A stretch of DNA of 26,157 bases from Campylobacteraceae bacterium (GCA_027079365.1 JALWVW010000050.1:1-26157), one strand, 5' to 3'; positions 1-7,490 are shown, numbered from the stretch's first letter. A program made the numbers and translations. The notes: generated by a model from the letters alone, not told the origin.

Positions 1-310
1 CGATAATGATGATAAAGAGTGTGCGAAAACCCAGATTTGCCAGCATGGTGAAGTTGAGATTGATCCCCATGAGGGCAATAGCAAACATCAGCAGATCCTT
101 TTCGGCAAAGCGTACCCCGCTTTTGTAAGGCGAGTCATGGTCGTGAAACATGGCATAGAAGGTATTGCCCACGACCATACCGAGGATGATAGCGATGGTT
201 GCGGTATTGAAATGGACAAGTCTGGAGATACCTATGGCAACGATGGTCACAAGGATGCTGGCGAATAGTCCTTTTTGGTATGTTTGGTACTGGGAGAGCT
301 TCTTGCGCAC
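1..310 (-). CDS. UPF0324 / YeiH-type membrane protein, N-terminal part (3' end outside window)
   Basis: The reverse strand reads open from a GTG at 310 to the window edge (about 103 codons). AAGG lies six bases ahead of the GTG, which is the reason for this start. The protein begins with a short basic stretch, then a hydrophobic helix, then the segment AIILGMVVGN, a short polar loop, and a second helix containing LLMFAIALMGINLNF. This pattern of a small-residue helix followed by an 'LL-x-x-G-I/A-x-L-L/M-G' helix is typical of the UPF0324 (Cons_hypoth698) family of inner-membrane proteins, often labelled putative sulfate exporters. The real substrate is not established. It is divergent from a LysR gene 108 bases away, an arrangement common for this family (compare yeiE-yeiH). 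Only about a third of the protein is visible, so the family call is by eye. Confidence 0.72.
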   Translation of the reverse strand, partial: MRKKLSQYQTYQKGLFASILVTIVAIGISRLVHFNTATIAIILGMVVGNTFYAMFHDHDSPYKSGVRFAEKDLLMFAIALMGINLNFTMLANLGFRTLFIIII

Positions 311-359
311 GGGAGACCTTAATGTGATAATAGTGACAGCTTAGCAGATTGAGAGTTAT

Positions 360-387
360 TTGTAAAATAAATAAAACTTGATATAAT
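360..387 (+). promoter_or_regulatory. Putative promoter of the LysR gene
   Basis: TTGTAA at 360-365 and TATAAT at 382-387 are separated by 16 bases, with the -10 box about 30 bases before the start codon. The AT-rich surroundings fit an epsilonproteobacterial sigma-70 promoter. The divergent UPF0324 start is only 50 bases to the left, so a LysR-type operator would be expected in the same interval. Confidence 0.5.
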
Positions 388-418
388 CATTGGAAAAATA
401 AATAAGAAGGGTATGAAA

Positions 419-1288
419 ATGACGCTTAGAGAGTTGGAACTGTTTTATGCACTCAGTGAGAATCCGCATATATCGCATTTGGCGCAAAAAATAGGCATGA
501 GCCAATCAGCCATCTCTCTGGCGATTAAATCACTAGAGAATAAATTAGGTGAGCCTTTGTTTGACAGAATAGGGAAAAAGCTGGTTTTGAATGAAAGAGG
601 AAGATTCTTCAAAAGTAAAACATATAATCATTTTCTAGCTCTGAAAGATGGGCAGAATATATTTGCTAAAGATAAGCTATCAGGGCTTTTAAAGATAGCA
701 TCAAGCAAAACAATTGGCAACTTTATCATGCCACAAATTATTTTTGATTTTCTATCGAGCCACCAAGGCTGCAGTATCCAAAATAATATTGTAAATTCAA
801 CAGATATCATTCAAATGGTGCAAGAAGGTAAAATAGATATGGGGTTGATAGAATCAGCGTGCGACCATTCGGATATTAGCAAAGAAAAATTTGGTAGCGA
901 TGAGTTGATTGTAATTTCAAGTGACAGGGGGCTGTCGTCTCAGCATCACTATATAGATCAACTCTTCGATAAAAAGTGGATATTGAGAGAGGCGGGTTCG
1001 GGCACCAGAGAGATATTTCTCAAGCATATAGAGGCAGTGGCAGGCGATCTCAAAATCTTTATGGAGTACAAGGATTCGCAGGAGATCAAAACACTGCTGC
1101 TAAAAAACAGAGAGGCGATCACCTGTGTTTCCCGCTATGTTGTAGAGAAGGAACTGCGTAACGATGAACTCTTCGAAGTGCCTATCAAAAATCTCTCTTT
1201 TCAAAGAGACTTTTTTGTCATCTATCATAAAAATAAATACCAGAGCAGGATGATGGAGGCACTGATAAAACGTGTTTCGGGCGGTTAA
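419..1288 (+). CDS. LysR-family transcriptional regulator
   Basis: A 289-residue protein of normal LysR length. Residues 1-60 form the winged helix-turn-helix (LAQKIGMSQSAISLAIKSLE, followed by LGEPLFDRIGKKLVLNERG), and from about residue 85 comes a periplasmic-binding-protein-like effector domain. The frame opens at ATG 413, but the AGAAGG at 405-410 would be only two bases from it. The second ATG at 419, eight bases away, gives the canonical start MTLRELELF. It is divergent from the UPF0324 gene, which is its likely target. In enterobacteria the related pair YeiE/YeiH has this layout, and effectors in this subfamily often concern sulfur compounds or anions. That is inference from context. 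No obvious terminator follows. Confidence 0.9.
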   Translation: MTLRELELFYALSENPHISHLAQKIGMSQSAISLAIKSLENKLGEPLFDRIGKKLVLNERGRFFKSKTYNHFLALKDGQNIFAKDKLSGLLKIASSKTIGNFIMPQIIFDFLSSHQGCSIQNNIVNSTDIIQMVQEGKIDMGLIESACDHSDISKEKFGSDELIVISSDRGLSSQHHYIDQLFDKKWILREAGSGTREIFLKHIEAVAGDLKIFMEYKDSQEIKTLLLKNREAITCVSRYVVEKELRNDELFEVPIKNLSFQRDFFVIYHKNKYQSRMMEALIKRVSGG

Positions 1289-1416
1289 AAAGTGCTGACC
1301 CCTGTTGTTAATAGTTTTATTTTTAATTTAGTTTGACGGTGCTATTATATAGGTATTACCTCACAAGCTAGACAGGTCAATGATTTACTTTCTTGAAGGT
1401 TTTCCATATTGCCGTA

Positions 1417-1472
1417 TTTGGATATTTTGATTTGTCTTGTTTGGCAAGTAAGGCAATATCAAAAATACCAAA
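1417..1472 (+). promoter_or_regulatory. Possible 5' leader hairpin ahead of the lipoprotein gene
   Basis: The segment 1417-1431 (TTTGGATATTTTGAT) can pair with 1458-1472 (ATCAAAAATACCAAA) at 12 of 15 positions, reaching the base of the Shine-Dalgarno sequence AAGGAG at 1471-1476. A second, exclusive pairing is possible between ATATTGCC (1406-1413) and GGCAATAT (1452-1459), which is perfect over eight bases. Two competing stems that share one strand next to a ribosome binding site could control translation. There is no covariation evidence, and the region is AT-rich. The 190-base gap 1289-1478 otherwise shows only a TTGACG at 1333 with no convincing -10. Confidence 0.25.
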
Positions 1473-1481
1473 GGAGAGATG

Positions 1482-2141
1482 ATGGGTACCTTTCACAGAG
1501 TAGTATGGATCTCCATAATTGTGTTTTGGTCAGCCAGTATGGTTGGCGGATGTGGAGGCGGCGGTAGTTCGGCAGAAGTAGACTATACAAAGATCGCAAA
1601 AGAGAGCAAATCAGGTTGGTTGCAGGCTGTTTCCAGGAACGAATCTATCGAATATGGATTGATGAGCGAGGATGAATTTAATTCGACAACAGTCGGCGAT
1701 CATGGTCTTCCTGTATATCTGCTTTCCGAAGAAAGCGTAGAGGAGTATTCTGCAGGAAATCAGCTTGATTTGAAGTTTTTAAAAGAGTTGAAATTTCTTG
1801 TCCGTGTGAATAGCCAGATACGCTCAATGATCACAGTGTCTACTGTATCCAAGAAGGCTGTTACATTTGGTGAGTCCACCATAGCAAATCAGCTGAACAG
1901 TATATTTAGTTTTCTGGAGAGCAAACATGTCAATGTCTATCAGATGAAGAACATGAAACTTGTGTGTTTTATCCATGGAGAATCTAAGTTATCCTTTTTA
2001 TATGAGCAAGAAAATAATTGGCTTATCCCTTTGTATCTTGCACGCAAAGCACTGTCCATAGGGGATACTGTGCCAGATGAATCACTGCTTGAAACTGAAA
2101 ATATTATGCAAAAATTGAAGCAATATGCTTCCAAGAAATAG
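1482..2141 (+). CDS. Unrecognised outer- or inner-membrane lipoprotein
   Basis: About 219 residues. A short basic N-terminus and a hydrophobic stretch lead to a lipobox-like MVGGC, followed by a Gly-rich spacer (GGGGSS), so the mature protein should be acylated on that cysteine and held at a membrane by a flexible linker. The rest is mixed alpha/beta with no motif I recognise. ATG codons lie at 1479 and 1482; the second is preferred because AAGGAG (1471-1476) would be only two bases from the first. The stop lies 13 bases before the start of the papain-like protease, so the two are probably co-transcribed. A role as pro-region, inhibitor or membrane partner of that protease is possible but only a guess from the context. 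Confidence 0.7.
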   Translation: MGTFHRVVWISIIVFWSASMVGGCGGGGSSAEVDYTKIAKESKSGWLQAVSRNESIEYGLMSEDEFNSTTVGDHGLPVYLLSEESVEEYSAGNQLDLKFLKELKFLVRVNSQIRSMITVSTVSKKAVTFGESTIANQLNSIFSFLESKHVNVYQMKNMKLVCFIHGESKLSFLYEQENNWLIPLYLARKALSIGDTVPDESLLETENIMQKLKQYASKK

Positions 2142-2154
2142 AAAGGAGCCCAAG

Positions 2155-3249
2155 ATGAAAAATAGAATAATTGCTTTAATGTTGTTTACTATGATGAATA
2201 TTGCAGGGATCGCTAATGCAAAATCTCTTTCTGTTCCAAAGGTAACACAAGAAGGGGGGAATTGGTGTTGGCTAGGATCTTCAAAATCTATACTGGATTA
2301 TGCGGGGGTTGTCAATCCGAGTACGCATCAATTGTACAAGCAGTGTGAGCTTCTAGAATGGGTATTTTTGAATGACGGTAGCCCTGATACTGATGCGAGC
2401 GCAACAGATGTCTGTCTTCATCCCCAAAACTATTATGATGTAGGAGAGTGGCCTCCTGGTGCTCCGGGCATCATTGGTAAGCTTGGATGGGATGTCAATC
2501 ATGTCATCAATATTGAAGGCAGTAGAACAAAACCTATTTATAGAGCACTCTCTTTCCCAGAGATTAAAAACGAGATAGACCATTATTCACCTATGTTGCG
2601 TAAGATTCAATGGGCAGATAGTAATAGTACACATCTTACGGTGGTAAAGGGGTATAGTGAATCTGGTAGCGAGCGTAGAATTATTATTATGGATCCTGCA
2701 TCGGGAATAATTGTTACTGAATATAGCTCTGGTGTTGAAAATAAATATGGTAAATGGATTCAGAGTTTAAAAACAGATATGAGCAAGGAGGAAATATCAA
2801 ATCAGGAGGACACAGATCAGGACGGAATCGGTGACTTGGGTGACAACTGCAAGAATATCTACAACCCCTATCAGGTAGATAGTGACAGTGATGGCATAGG
2901 CGATAAATGTGATCTTGACCTTGATAATGATGGGCTAGGGAATGCAGATGATAATTGTAAGTATATAGAGAATGAAGATCAGGAAGACTCCGATAATGAT
3001 GGCGTGGGAGATGTCTGTGATAATTGTAAAAATACTTGGAATAGTGAACAGCAAGATAGTGATTGTAATGGAATAGGTGATGTCTGTACCACGGTACCAT
3101 CAATTTTTGGTTGCAGTGGACACCAGTATCTCCAGTACCACAATAGGCTATGGGAGATAACGCATCCACTTGATCCTATACAATCAGGGTATCTTTTTAA
3201 GATCAAGACGATTTCGGGATCTTCACCTTTGGGCAAGTCATCTCTATAG
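2155..3249 (+). CDS. Secreted papain-like cysteine protease with thrombospondin type 3 repeats
   Basis: 364 residues from ATG 2155, chosen because AAAGGAGCC sits just upstream and because it gives a clean signal peptide (residues 1-22, ending IANA); the frame could open at 2125 but that would bury the signal. Residues 23-205 look like a C39/C70-type papain-like fold: the NWCW motif holds the likely nucleophile Cys38, THLTVVKGY holds His160 and MDPASG holds Asp180. Residues about 219-311 are Asp-rich repeats of the thrombospondin type 3 kind (DxDxDGxGD...DNC), which bind calcium and are cysteine-paired. The last 50 residues show no family. Export beyond the inner membrane is likely. Substrate unknown. 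The TSP3 block ends abruptly with little after it, so a lost C-terminal sorting domain is possible. Confidence 0.75.
   Translation: MKNRIIALMLFTMMNIAGIANAKSLSVPKVTQEGGNWCWLGSSKSILDYAGVVNPSTHQLYKQCELLEWVFLNDGSPDTDASATDVCLHPQNYYDVGEWPPGAPGIIGKLGWDVNHVINIEGSRTKPIYRALSFPEIKNEIDHYSPMLRKIQWADSNSTHLTVVKGYSESGSERRIIIMDPASGIIVTEYSSGVENKYGKWIQSLKTDMSKEEISNQEDTDQDGIGDLGDNCKNIYNPYQVDSDSDGIGDKCDLDLDNDGLGNADDNCKYIENEDQEDSDNDGVGDVCDNCKNTWNSEQQDSDCNGIGDVCTTVPSIFGCSGHQYLQYHNRLWEITHPLDPIQSGYLFKIKTISGSSPLGKSSL
2809..3088 (+). repeat. Asp-rich thrombospondin type 3 repeat block (within the protease gene)
   Basis: The coding sequence here repeats a degenerate unit translating as D-x-D-x-D-G-x-G-D followed by x-x-D-N-C, four to five times. 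The DNA is rich in GATAATGAT-type words. It is a protein-level repeat for calcium coordination and not a DNA element. Confidence 0.75.
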
Positions 3250-3336
3250 AGTTGCCATGAGTATCTTCTATGGCGGATACCAAAGCCAAAAATGCTATAC
3301 TCTTTTATGAATAGGAATATATAATGGTAAAAGATC

Positions 3337-3356
3337 TATAGTGAACAGTCACTATA
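3337..3356. promoter_or_regulatory. Perfect inverted repeat over the mnmC-like start codon
   Basis: TATAGTGA (3337-3344) and TCACTATA (3349-3356) are exact reverse complements with the four-base spacer ACAG. The GTG start at 3341 lies inside the left arm and the alternative ATG at 3356 begins at the last base of the right arm. A TATAAT box at 3320-3325 is just upstream, so the repeat would be at the very 5' end of the transcript. It could be an operator or an mRNA hairpin hiding the start. Confidence 0.4.
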
Positions 3357-4108
3357 TGCTTGAGGGGAAAGAGCAGGTGTTGTGTGAAGATGGGAGCTAT
3401 ACGCTCTATTCGAAGGCGTTTGATGAACCCTATCACTCTACCAGAGATGGTGCCTTGCACGAGAGTCTGGAGAAGCATGTCAAGCCTGCACTCAAGCTCA
3501 AGTCAGACAAAACATCGTTGCAGATATTGGATATCTGCTTTGGTCTGGGGTACAATGCCTTTGCTACACTCTACTATATAAAGAGACACAATCTCTCTAC
3601 CAGAGTACATATCATCTCACCAGAATTTGATGAAGCATTGGTGCGGTCGCTGGGTAGTTTTGGGTATCCTCCTGAATTTGAGTGTATTAGTGAGATCATC
3701 AAGGCAGTTTCCCAAGACCTCTACTATGAAGATGACCAATTTACCATAGAGATCTTACTGGGAGATGCCAGAGAGAGTGTGCCAAAAATCCAGCCTAGGG
3801 TGGACATTGTATATCAGGATGCGTTTAGTCCAGCACGCAATCCTCTGCTTTGGACGAGAGAGTGGTTTGCAGATGTGCGGGCACTGTGCCGTGAAGATGC
3901 CATACTAACGACCTACTCGACTGCGGCAGCTATTCGTTTGGGTCTGTATGAGAGTGGCTTTTATATTTTTATACATAGGGCAGAGAGGGCACGCTATTCC
4001 ACTGTCGCATCACTACAGATGCTGGAGGGAGAGGAATATGTTGACATGGAGCTCAAAAAACAGCGCAACCCCGATGCTCGAAGTATGAGGGACGAGAACT
4101 ATTGTTGA
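3341..4108 (+). CDS. mnmC: MnmC-type tRNA U34 SAM-dependent methyltransferase domain protein
   Basis: A stand-alone 255-residue protein matching the methyltransferase half of MnmC (DUF752, Methyltransf_30). Recognisable parts are FSKAF-like YSKAFDEPYHS near the N-terminus, the SAM-binding LDICFGLGYNAFATL around residues 62-76, and YQDAFSPARNPLLWT around residues 160-175, which matches the MnmC signature of acidic/aromatic active-site residues. In the known pathway this domain methylates nm5U34 to mnm5U34 in tRNA anticodons, downstream of MnmE/MnmG. The FAD oxidase half of bifunctional MnmC is absent. The start is uncertain: GTG 3341 and ATG 3356 both lack a good ribosome binding site. mnmG lies 1.5 kb away. 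Confidence 0.82.
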   Translation: MNSHYMLEGKEQVLCEDGSYTLYSKAFDEPYHSTRDGALHESLEKHVKPALKLKSDKTSLQILDICFGLGYNAFATLYYIKRHNLSTRVHIISPEFDEALVRSLGSFGYPPEFECISEIIKAVSQDLYYEDDQFTIEILLGDARESVPKIQPRVDIVYQDAFSPARNPLLWTREWFADVRALCREDAILTTYSTAAAIRLGLYESGFYIFIHRAERARYSTVASLQMLEGEEYVDMELKKQRNPDARSMRDENYC

Positions 4109-4196
4109 GGGATCCAAATGTTTCTTTGTCTTGATATGTGTCAGCTGAACAGCTTGAGTAATTTTGTTATACTTATACAATTCGAAAGGATATCTT

Positions 4197-4508
4197 ATGA
4201 TGAATACCTTTATATTGATGGCACTCCTTATACTCTTTTCTCCACTGTCAGCAGGTGAATTCAATAGCAGAACGCCTAAAGGGGAGGGTAACAGCAGCAT
4301 CCTTGAGGCACAACTTCAAAGAGCGATAGCGCAGGAGAAAAAATTTGCCAAAGAGCAGAAGTTTTATGATGCACAGAATTATGATTTTAAGGGAGCAGAG
4401 GTCAATCAGAAGTCTCTAGAGAGCATAGAAGTACCACAGATGGACGACGCAGAGATGGATTCCTCGGCAATGCTGGGGATGGATGATGATGAGAATCTTT
4501 CTTGGTAG
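4197..4508 (+). CDS. Small secreted protein of unknown function
   Basis: 103 residues from ATG 4197, which has AAAGGA six bases upstream (an ATG at 4164 in the same frame has no such site and would spoil the signal). Residues 1-20 are a signal peptide with a hydrophobic core (FILMALLILF) ending PLSA. The mature part is polar, predicted largely helical and possibly coiled-coil at its centre (QLQRAIAQEKKFAKEQKFYDAQ), with a very acidic C-terminus containing MDDAEMDSS and MDDDE. I do not recognise a family. It is convergent with the cupin gene, whose stop is 19 bases away. Confidence 0.65.
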   Translation: MMNTFILMALLILFSPLSAGEFNSRTPKGEGNSSILEAQLQRAIAQEKKFAKEQKFYDAQNYDFKGAEVNQKSLESIEVPQMDDAEMDSSAMLGMDDDENLSW

Positions 4509-4527
4509 TATGGGGGGCAAGGGTCTT

Positions 4528-4821
4528 CTAAGAGATATGTACTGTCAGCCAGAGTGTGCCTTTTTGTGTTTGTAGGACTTTGTGGGGTGTTTTGGCTGGT
4601 ATCAAAAGTGAATCGCCTTTGGTGAGTCTTCTTTCCTTTTCTTCTATCTGCAGTACCGCCTCACCTTCTAGCAGAATGATCCACTCATCTTCTTCCTGGA
4701 GATAGATTTTTGCCCCAAGTATATCCGCACTAACGATACGGTTGATGGTGATATTCTTGTGTTTGAGTAGAGAGGTGAAGGTTTCGTCTGTAGTTGGAAC
4801 AGTATAGTCAAAAAAGTTCAT
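4528..4821 (-). CDS. Single-domain cupin protein
   Basis: 97 residues. The central segment IILLEGEAVLQIEEKERRLTKGD, broken into the two usual cupin motifs, is followed by SLLIPAKTPHKV, which gives the terminal metal-binding His. The first cupin motif lacks the usual HxH pair (EDEWIILLEGE instead), so metal binding may be weak or altered. The start ATG overlaps the riboflavin synthase stop by one base (TGATG), so translation is probably coupled. Function unknown; small cupins of this kind can be isomerases, dioxygenases or sensors. Confidence 0.8.
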   Translation of the reverse strand: MNFFDYTVPTTDETFTSLLKHKNITINRIVSADILGAKIYLQEEDEWIILLEGEAVLQIEEKERRLTKGDSLLIPAKTPHKVLQTQKGTLWLTVHIS

Positions 4822-5438
4822 CAGTAGCCCATCTGAATTATATCGATCTCATTCCAGCCCATAGATTTTTTCTTACTGCGATGCGCTAATATATGGTCGA
4901 TATAGCGTGCAAAAACATCGGTTTCAATATTTACTTTAGTCCCTATTTTATAATATTTCATCAGTGTGTTTTCCAGCGTATGTGGGATGATAGTGAGTCG
5001 GAAGTTATCTTCATAGACATCATTGACTGTGAGTGAAATCCCATCGACAGTGATAGAGCCTTTGGGGATGATATGAGTGATACATTGGGGATCAACAGTG
5101 ATGATAAAGTCTGTACCATTCTCTCTGGGCATGATCTGTGAGACGGCGCCAGTACAGTCCACATGCCCCTGTACGATATGCCCCTCAAAACGATCTCCCA
5201 TAAGCATTGCTGGTTCGATATGTACCTCTCCTCGGAGCTTGCTCTCATCGATGATGGCACGGGTTTCGTCTGCCAATTCCAGATCAAAGCCGTCACTGTT
5301 TACCTTGATAACCGTGAGACAAACCCCATTGACAGCGATAGAGTCCCCTAGCTTGGCTGGATGCTTGGATCGGATGGATAGAATATTGTTTTGATAGTGT
5401 GTGACAGTGGCGATTTCTCTGATGAGTCCTGTGAACAT
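4821..5438 (-). CDS. ribE: Riboflavin synthase, alpha subunit
   Basis: 205 residues, the normal length. The two-fold internal repeat is visible: MFTGLIREIATV and GDSIAVNGVCLTV open the first lumazine-binding barrel, and FEGHIVQGHVDCTG with GSITVDGISLTVND mark the second. The enzyme dismutates two 6,7-dimethyl-8-ribityllumazine molecules to riboflavin and a pyrimidinedione in the cytosol. Its flavin product feeds FAD enzymes such as MnmG, which is transcribed divergently 131 bases away. GAGGGA lies just before the ATG at 5438. The cupin follows with one-base overlap. The C-terminal tail (SKKKSMGWNEIDIIQMGY) is somewhat extended. Confidence 0.93.
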   Translation of the reverse strand: MFTGLIREIATVTHYQNNILSIRSKHPAKLGDSIAVNGVCLTVIKVNSDGFDLELADETRAIIDESKLRGEVHIEPAMLMGDRFEGHIVQGHVDCTGAVSQIMPRENGTDFIITVDPQCITHIIPKGSITVDGISLTVNDVYEDNFRLTIIPHTLENTLMKYYKIGTKVNIETDVFARYIDHILAHRSKKKSMGWNEIDIIQMGY

Positions 5439-5470
5439 AGTCCCTCAATTTATTTAGATATAATTCGCTC

Positions 5471-5476
5471 ATTATA
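5471..5476 (-). promoter_or_regulatory. -10 box of ribE
   Basis: The reverse strand carries TATAAT here in the context GCTATAATGAG, 33 bases before the ribE start. The -35 region is poor. It abuts the palindromic repeats that separate ribE from mnmG. Confidence 0.45.
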
Positions 5477-5489
5477 GCAAAAATATATC

Positions 5490-5554
5490 AGGGCAACCAC
5501 AAGGGATGCCCCTACGGTATATATGAAATGTAGGGATGCCCCTTGTGGGTATCC
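5490..5554. repeat. Pair of head-to-head palindromic (REP-like) units between ribE and mnmG
   Basis: Two copies of a G/C-rich unit face each other. The left copy contains GGGCA...TGCCCCTAC (5491-5515) and the right contains GTAGGGATGCCCC (5530-5542) followed by TTGTGGGTATCC. The left CCACAAGGG is the reverse complement of the right CCCTTGTGG, so the whole 65 bases can form a large imperfect cruciform, and each half has its own small inverted repeat. It is unlike the AT-rich intergenic sequence around it. Such elements are typically spread in many intergenic copies, but only one is visible here. Confidence 0.6.
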
Positions 5555-5569
5555 AGAATGAGGTAGAAA

Positions 5570-7447
5570 ATGAATTATGATGTCATAGTCATCGGTGGCG
5601 GGCATGCGGGGATAGAGGCGTGCTTGGCATCTGCCAGAATGGGAACCAAAACCCTACTCATCACGATACTGGTAGAGCAGATCGGTGCCAGCTCCTGCAA
5701 CCCTGCTATCGGTGGATTGGCCAAAGGGCATTTGGTCAAAGAGGTCGATGCACTGGGTGGCGAGATGGGGTTGTGTACGGATGCGACAGGGATACAGTTT
5801 CGTACGCTCAATGCCTCCAAGGGGCCTGCTGTGCGAGGCTCCAGGGCACAGATTGATATGGATGCATACCGTATCTACATGCGGAATGTAGTACTCAATA
5901 CGCCTAATCTCGATGTCAAACAAGAGATCGCCCACGAACTTATCGTAGAGGAGGGGGTGGTCAAAGGGGTTACGACACAGCTGGGAAATCTCTACTATGC
6001 TCCCAAAGTGATCATCACCGCAGGCACCTTTCTCAATGGACTTATCCATATCGGTGACAAGCAGCAGGCAGCGGGCAGACAGGGGGAGCTGCCCTCTATC
6101 GAGCTGGCACAGTCGATGCGCAGTCTGGGCTTTGATATCGGACGGCTCAAGACTGGTACCTGCGCCAGGATTGATGTGAACTCTGTGGATATCTCGCAGA
6201 TGGAGACACAGCCAGGGGATACCCCCCCGATCCCCTTCTCTTTTCGCACAGACAGAACGGCGTTTGCACCCAAGCAACTGCCGTGCTATATCGCCTATAC
6301 CAATGAGACCACGCACGAGATCATTGAGAGCAACTTTGACAGAGCACCACTTTTCTCAGGTCAGATAGAAGGTGTAGGGCCTCGTTACTGTCCCAGTATC
6401 GAGGATAAGATCAGTCGCTTTAGAGATCGGCCTCGACATCAGATATTTGTCGAGCCACAGACGATGGATGCGACGGAATACTACATCAACGGCATGAGTA
6501 CCTCTCTGCCTACCGACATACAGCTGGAGATGATACGCTCGGTAGAGGGGATGGAGCAAGCAAAGATAGTCCGTTATGGGTATGCAATAGAGTATGACTA
6601 TATCCAGCCTACCGAGCTGCATCACACCCTGGAGACCAAGAAGGTTAAGGGGCTCTACTGTGCTGGACAGATCAATGGCACCACCGGCTATGAAGAGGCT
6701 GCAGCACAGGGGTTGATGGCGGGGATCAATGCAGCGAGAAGTCTGCATAAGGAAACACCATTCGTGCTGGGGCGTGATGAGGCCTATATTGGGGTGATGA
6801 TCGATGATCTGGTGACCAAAGGCACCAAGGAGCCCTACCGGATGTTTACCTCCCGTGCAGAGTATCGGCTGCTGCTGCGTGAAGACAATGCGGACATGAG
6901 ACTTTCTCACTATGGTGCAGCACTGGGGTTGCTGGATGCCTCGTATATTCAAAAAGTGGAGCAGAAAAAGCAGCAGATTGCAGAGGCATTACAGTTTCTT
7001 AAGACAGAGTATGTGACTCCCACCAAGGCGTTTTTGGATAAGCTCTCTGCTATTGGTGCAGTCAAGATCAATGACCGTACCTGCTGGGTCGATGTGATCG
7101 GAAGAGGGGATTTTGACAATGAGAAGCTGTGTATCCTGCTTCCCGAATTTGAGCAATACGGTGATGAGGTGATAGAGCAGGTGTTGATAGAAGCCAAATA
7201 CAGTCGCTACATCGAAAAGCAGCAAAGACAGATACTGAAGATGGAAGAGATGCTGAAGATCAAGATCCCTCGGGATTTTCGCTATGCACATATCTCTGGA
7301 CTGAGCAATGAGATTGTAGAAAAGCTGGAGGCGGCGACACCGCCTACGCTTTTCGCTGCTTCACAGATCTCAGGAGTGACCCCTGCGGCACTGGAGATCA
7401 TTCATGTCTATATCAAAATGCAGCAAAAGCAGCGTAGCAAATCATAG
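5570..7447 (+). CDS. mnmG: tRNA U34 carboxymethylaminomethyl-modification enzyme MnmG (GidA)
   Basis: 625 residues, full length. The FAD-binding Rossmann motif VIGGGHAGIEA begins at residue 8, and CNPAIGGLAKGHLVKEVDALGG is the MnmG signature with its conserved cysteine. A further signature, GTFLNG-GRQGE type, is around residue 155-170 (AAGRQGELPS), and CAGQINGTTGYEEAAAQGLMAGINAA is near residue 365-390. MnmG works with MnmE (not in this window) using FAD, NADH and methylene-THF to make cmnm5U or nm5U at tRNA position 34. GAGG at 5560-5563 precedes the ATG. The C-terminal helical domain (KMEEMLKIKIP, YAHISGLSNE) is intact. Its substrate product is what the MnmC-type enzyme upstream would methylate. 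Confidence 0.97.
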   Translation: MNYDVIVIGGGHAGIEACLASARMGTKTLLITILVEQIGASSCNPAIGGLAKGHLVKEVDALGGEMGLCTDATGIQFRTLNASKGPAVRGSRAQIDMDAYRIYMRNVVLNTPNLDVKQEIAHELIVEEGVVKGVTTQLGNLYYAPKVIITAGTFLNGLIHIGDKQQAAGRQGELPSIELAQSMRSLGFDIGRLKTGTCARIDVNSVDISQMETQPGDTPPIPFSFRTDRTAFAPKQLPCYIAYTNETTHEIIESNFDRAPLFSGQIEGVGPRYCPSIEDKISRFRDRPRHQIFVEPQTMDATEYYINGMSTSLPTDIQLEMIRSVEGMEQAKIVRYGYAIEYDYIQPTELHHTLETKKVKGLYCAGQINGTTGYEEAAAQGLMAGINAARSLHKETPFVLGRDEAYIGVMIDDLVTKGTKEPYRMFTSRAEYRLLLREDNADMRLSHYGAALGLLDASYIQKVEQKKQQIAEALQFLKTEYVTPTKAFLDKLSAIGAVKINDRTCWVDVIGRGDFDNEKLCILLPEFEQYGDEVIEQVLIEAKYSRYIEKQQRQILKMEEMLKIKIPRDFRYAHISGLSNEIVEKLEAATPPTLFAASQISGVTPAALEIIHVYIKMQQKQRSKS

Positions 7448-7490
7448 AAAACAAGTAACTTTTTGCTACATAAAAAATACAAAATAGATC

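Noticed and set aside
2714..3169. His/Tyr-rich minus-strand ORF in the TSP3 region
   Set aside because: Shadow of the Asp-rich GAT repeats; the plus-strand repeat pattern is clear.
7434..7469. GTAGCAAA/TTTGCTAC stem at the end of mnmG as terminator
   Set aside because: 20-base loop and followed by A-rich, not T-rich, sequence; stem starts inside the coding region.
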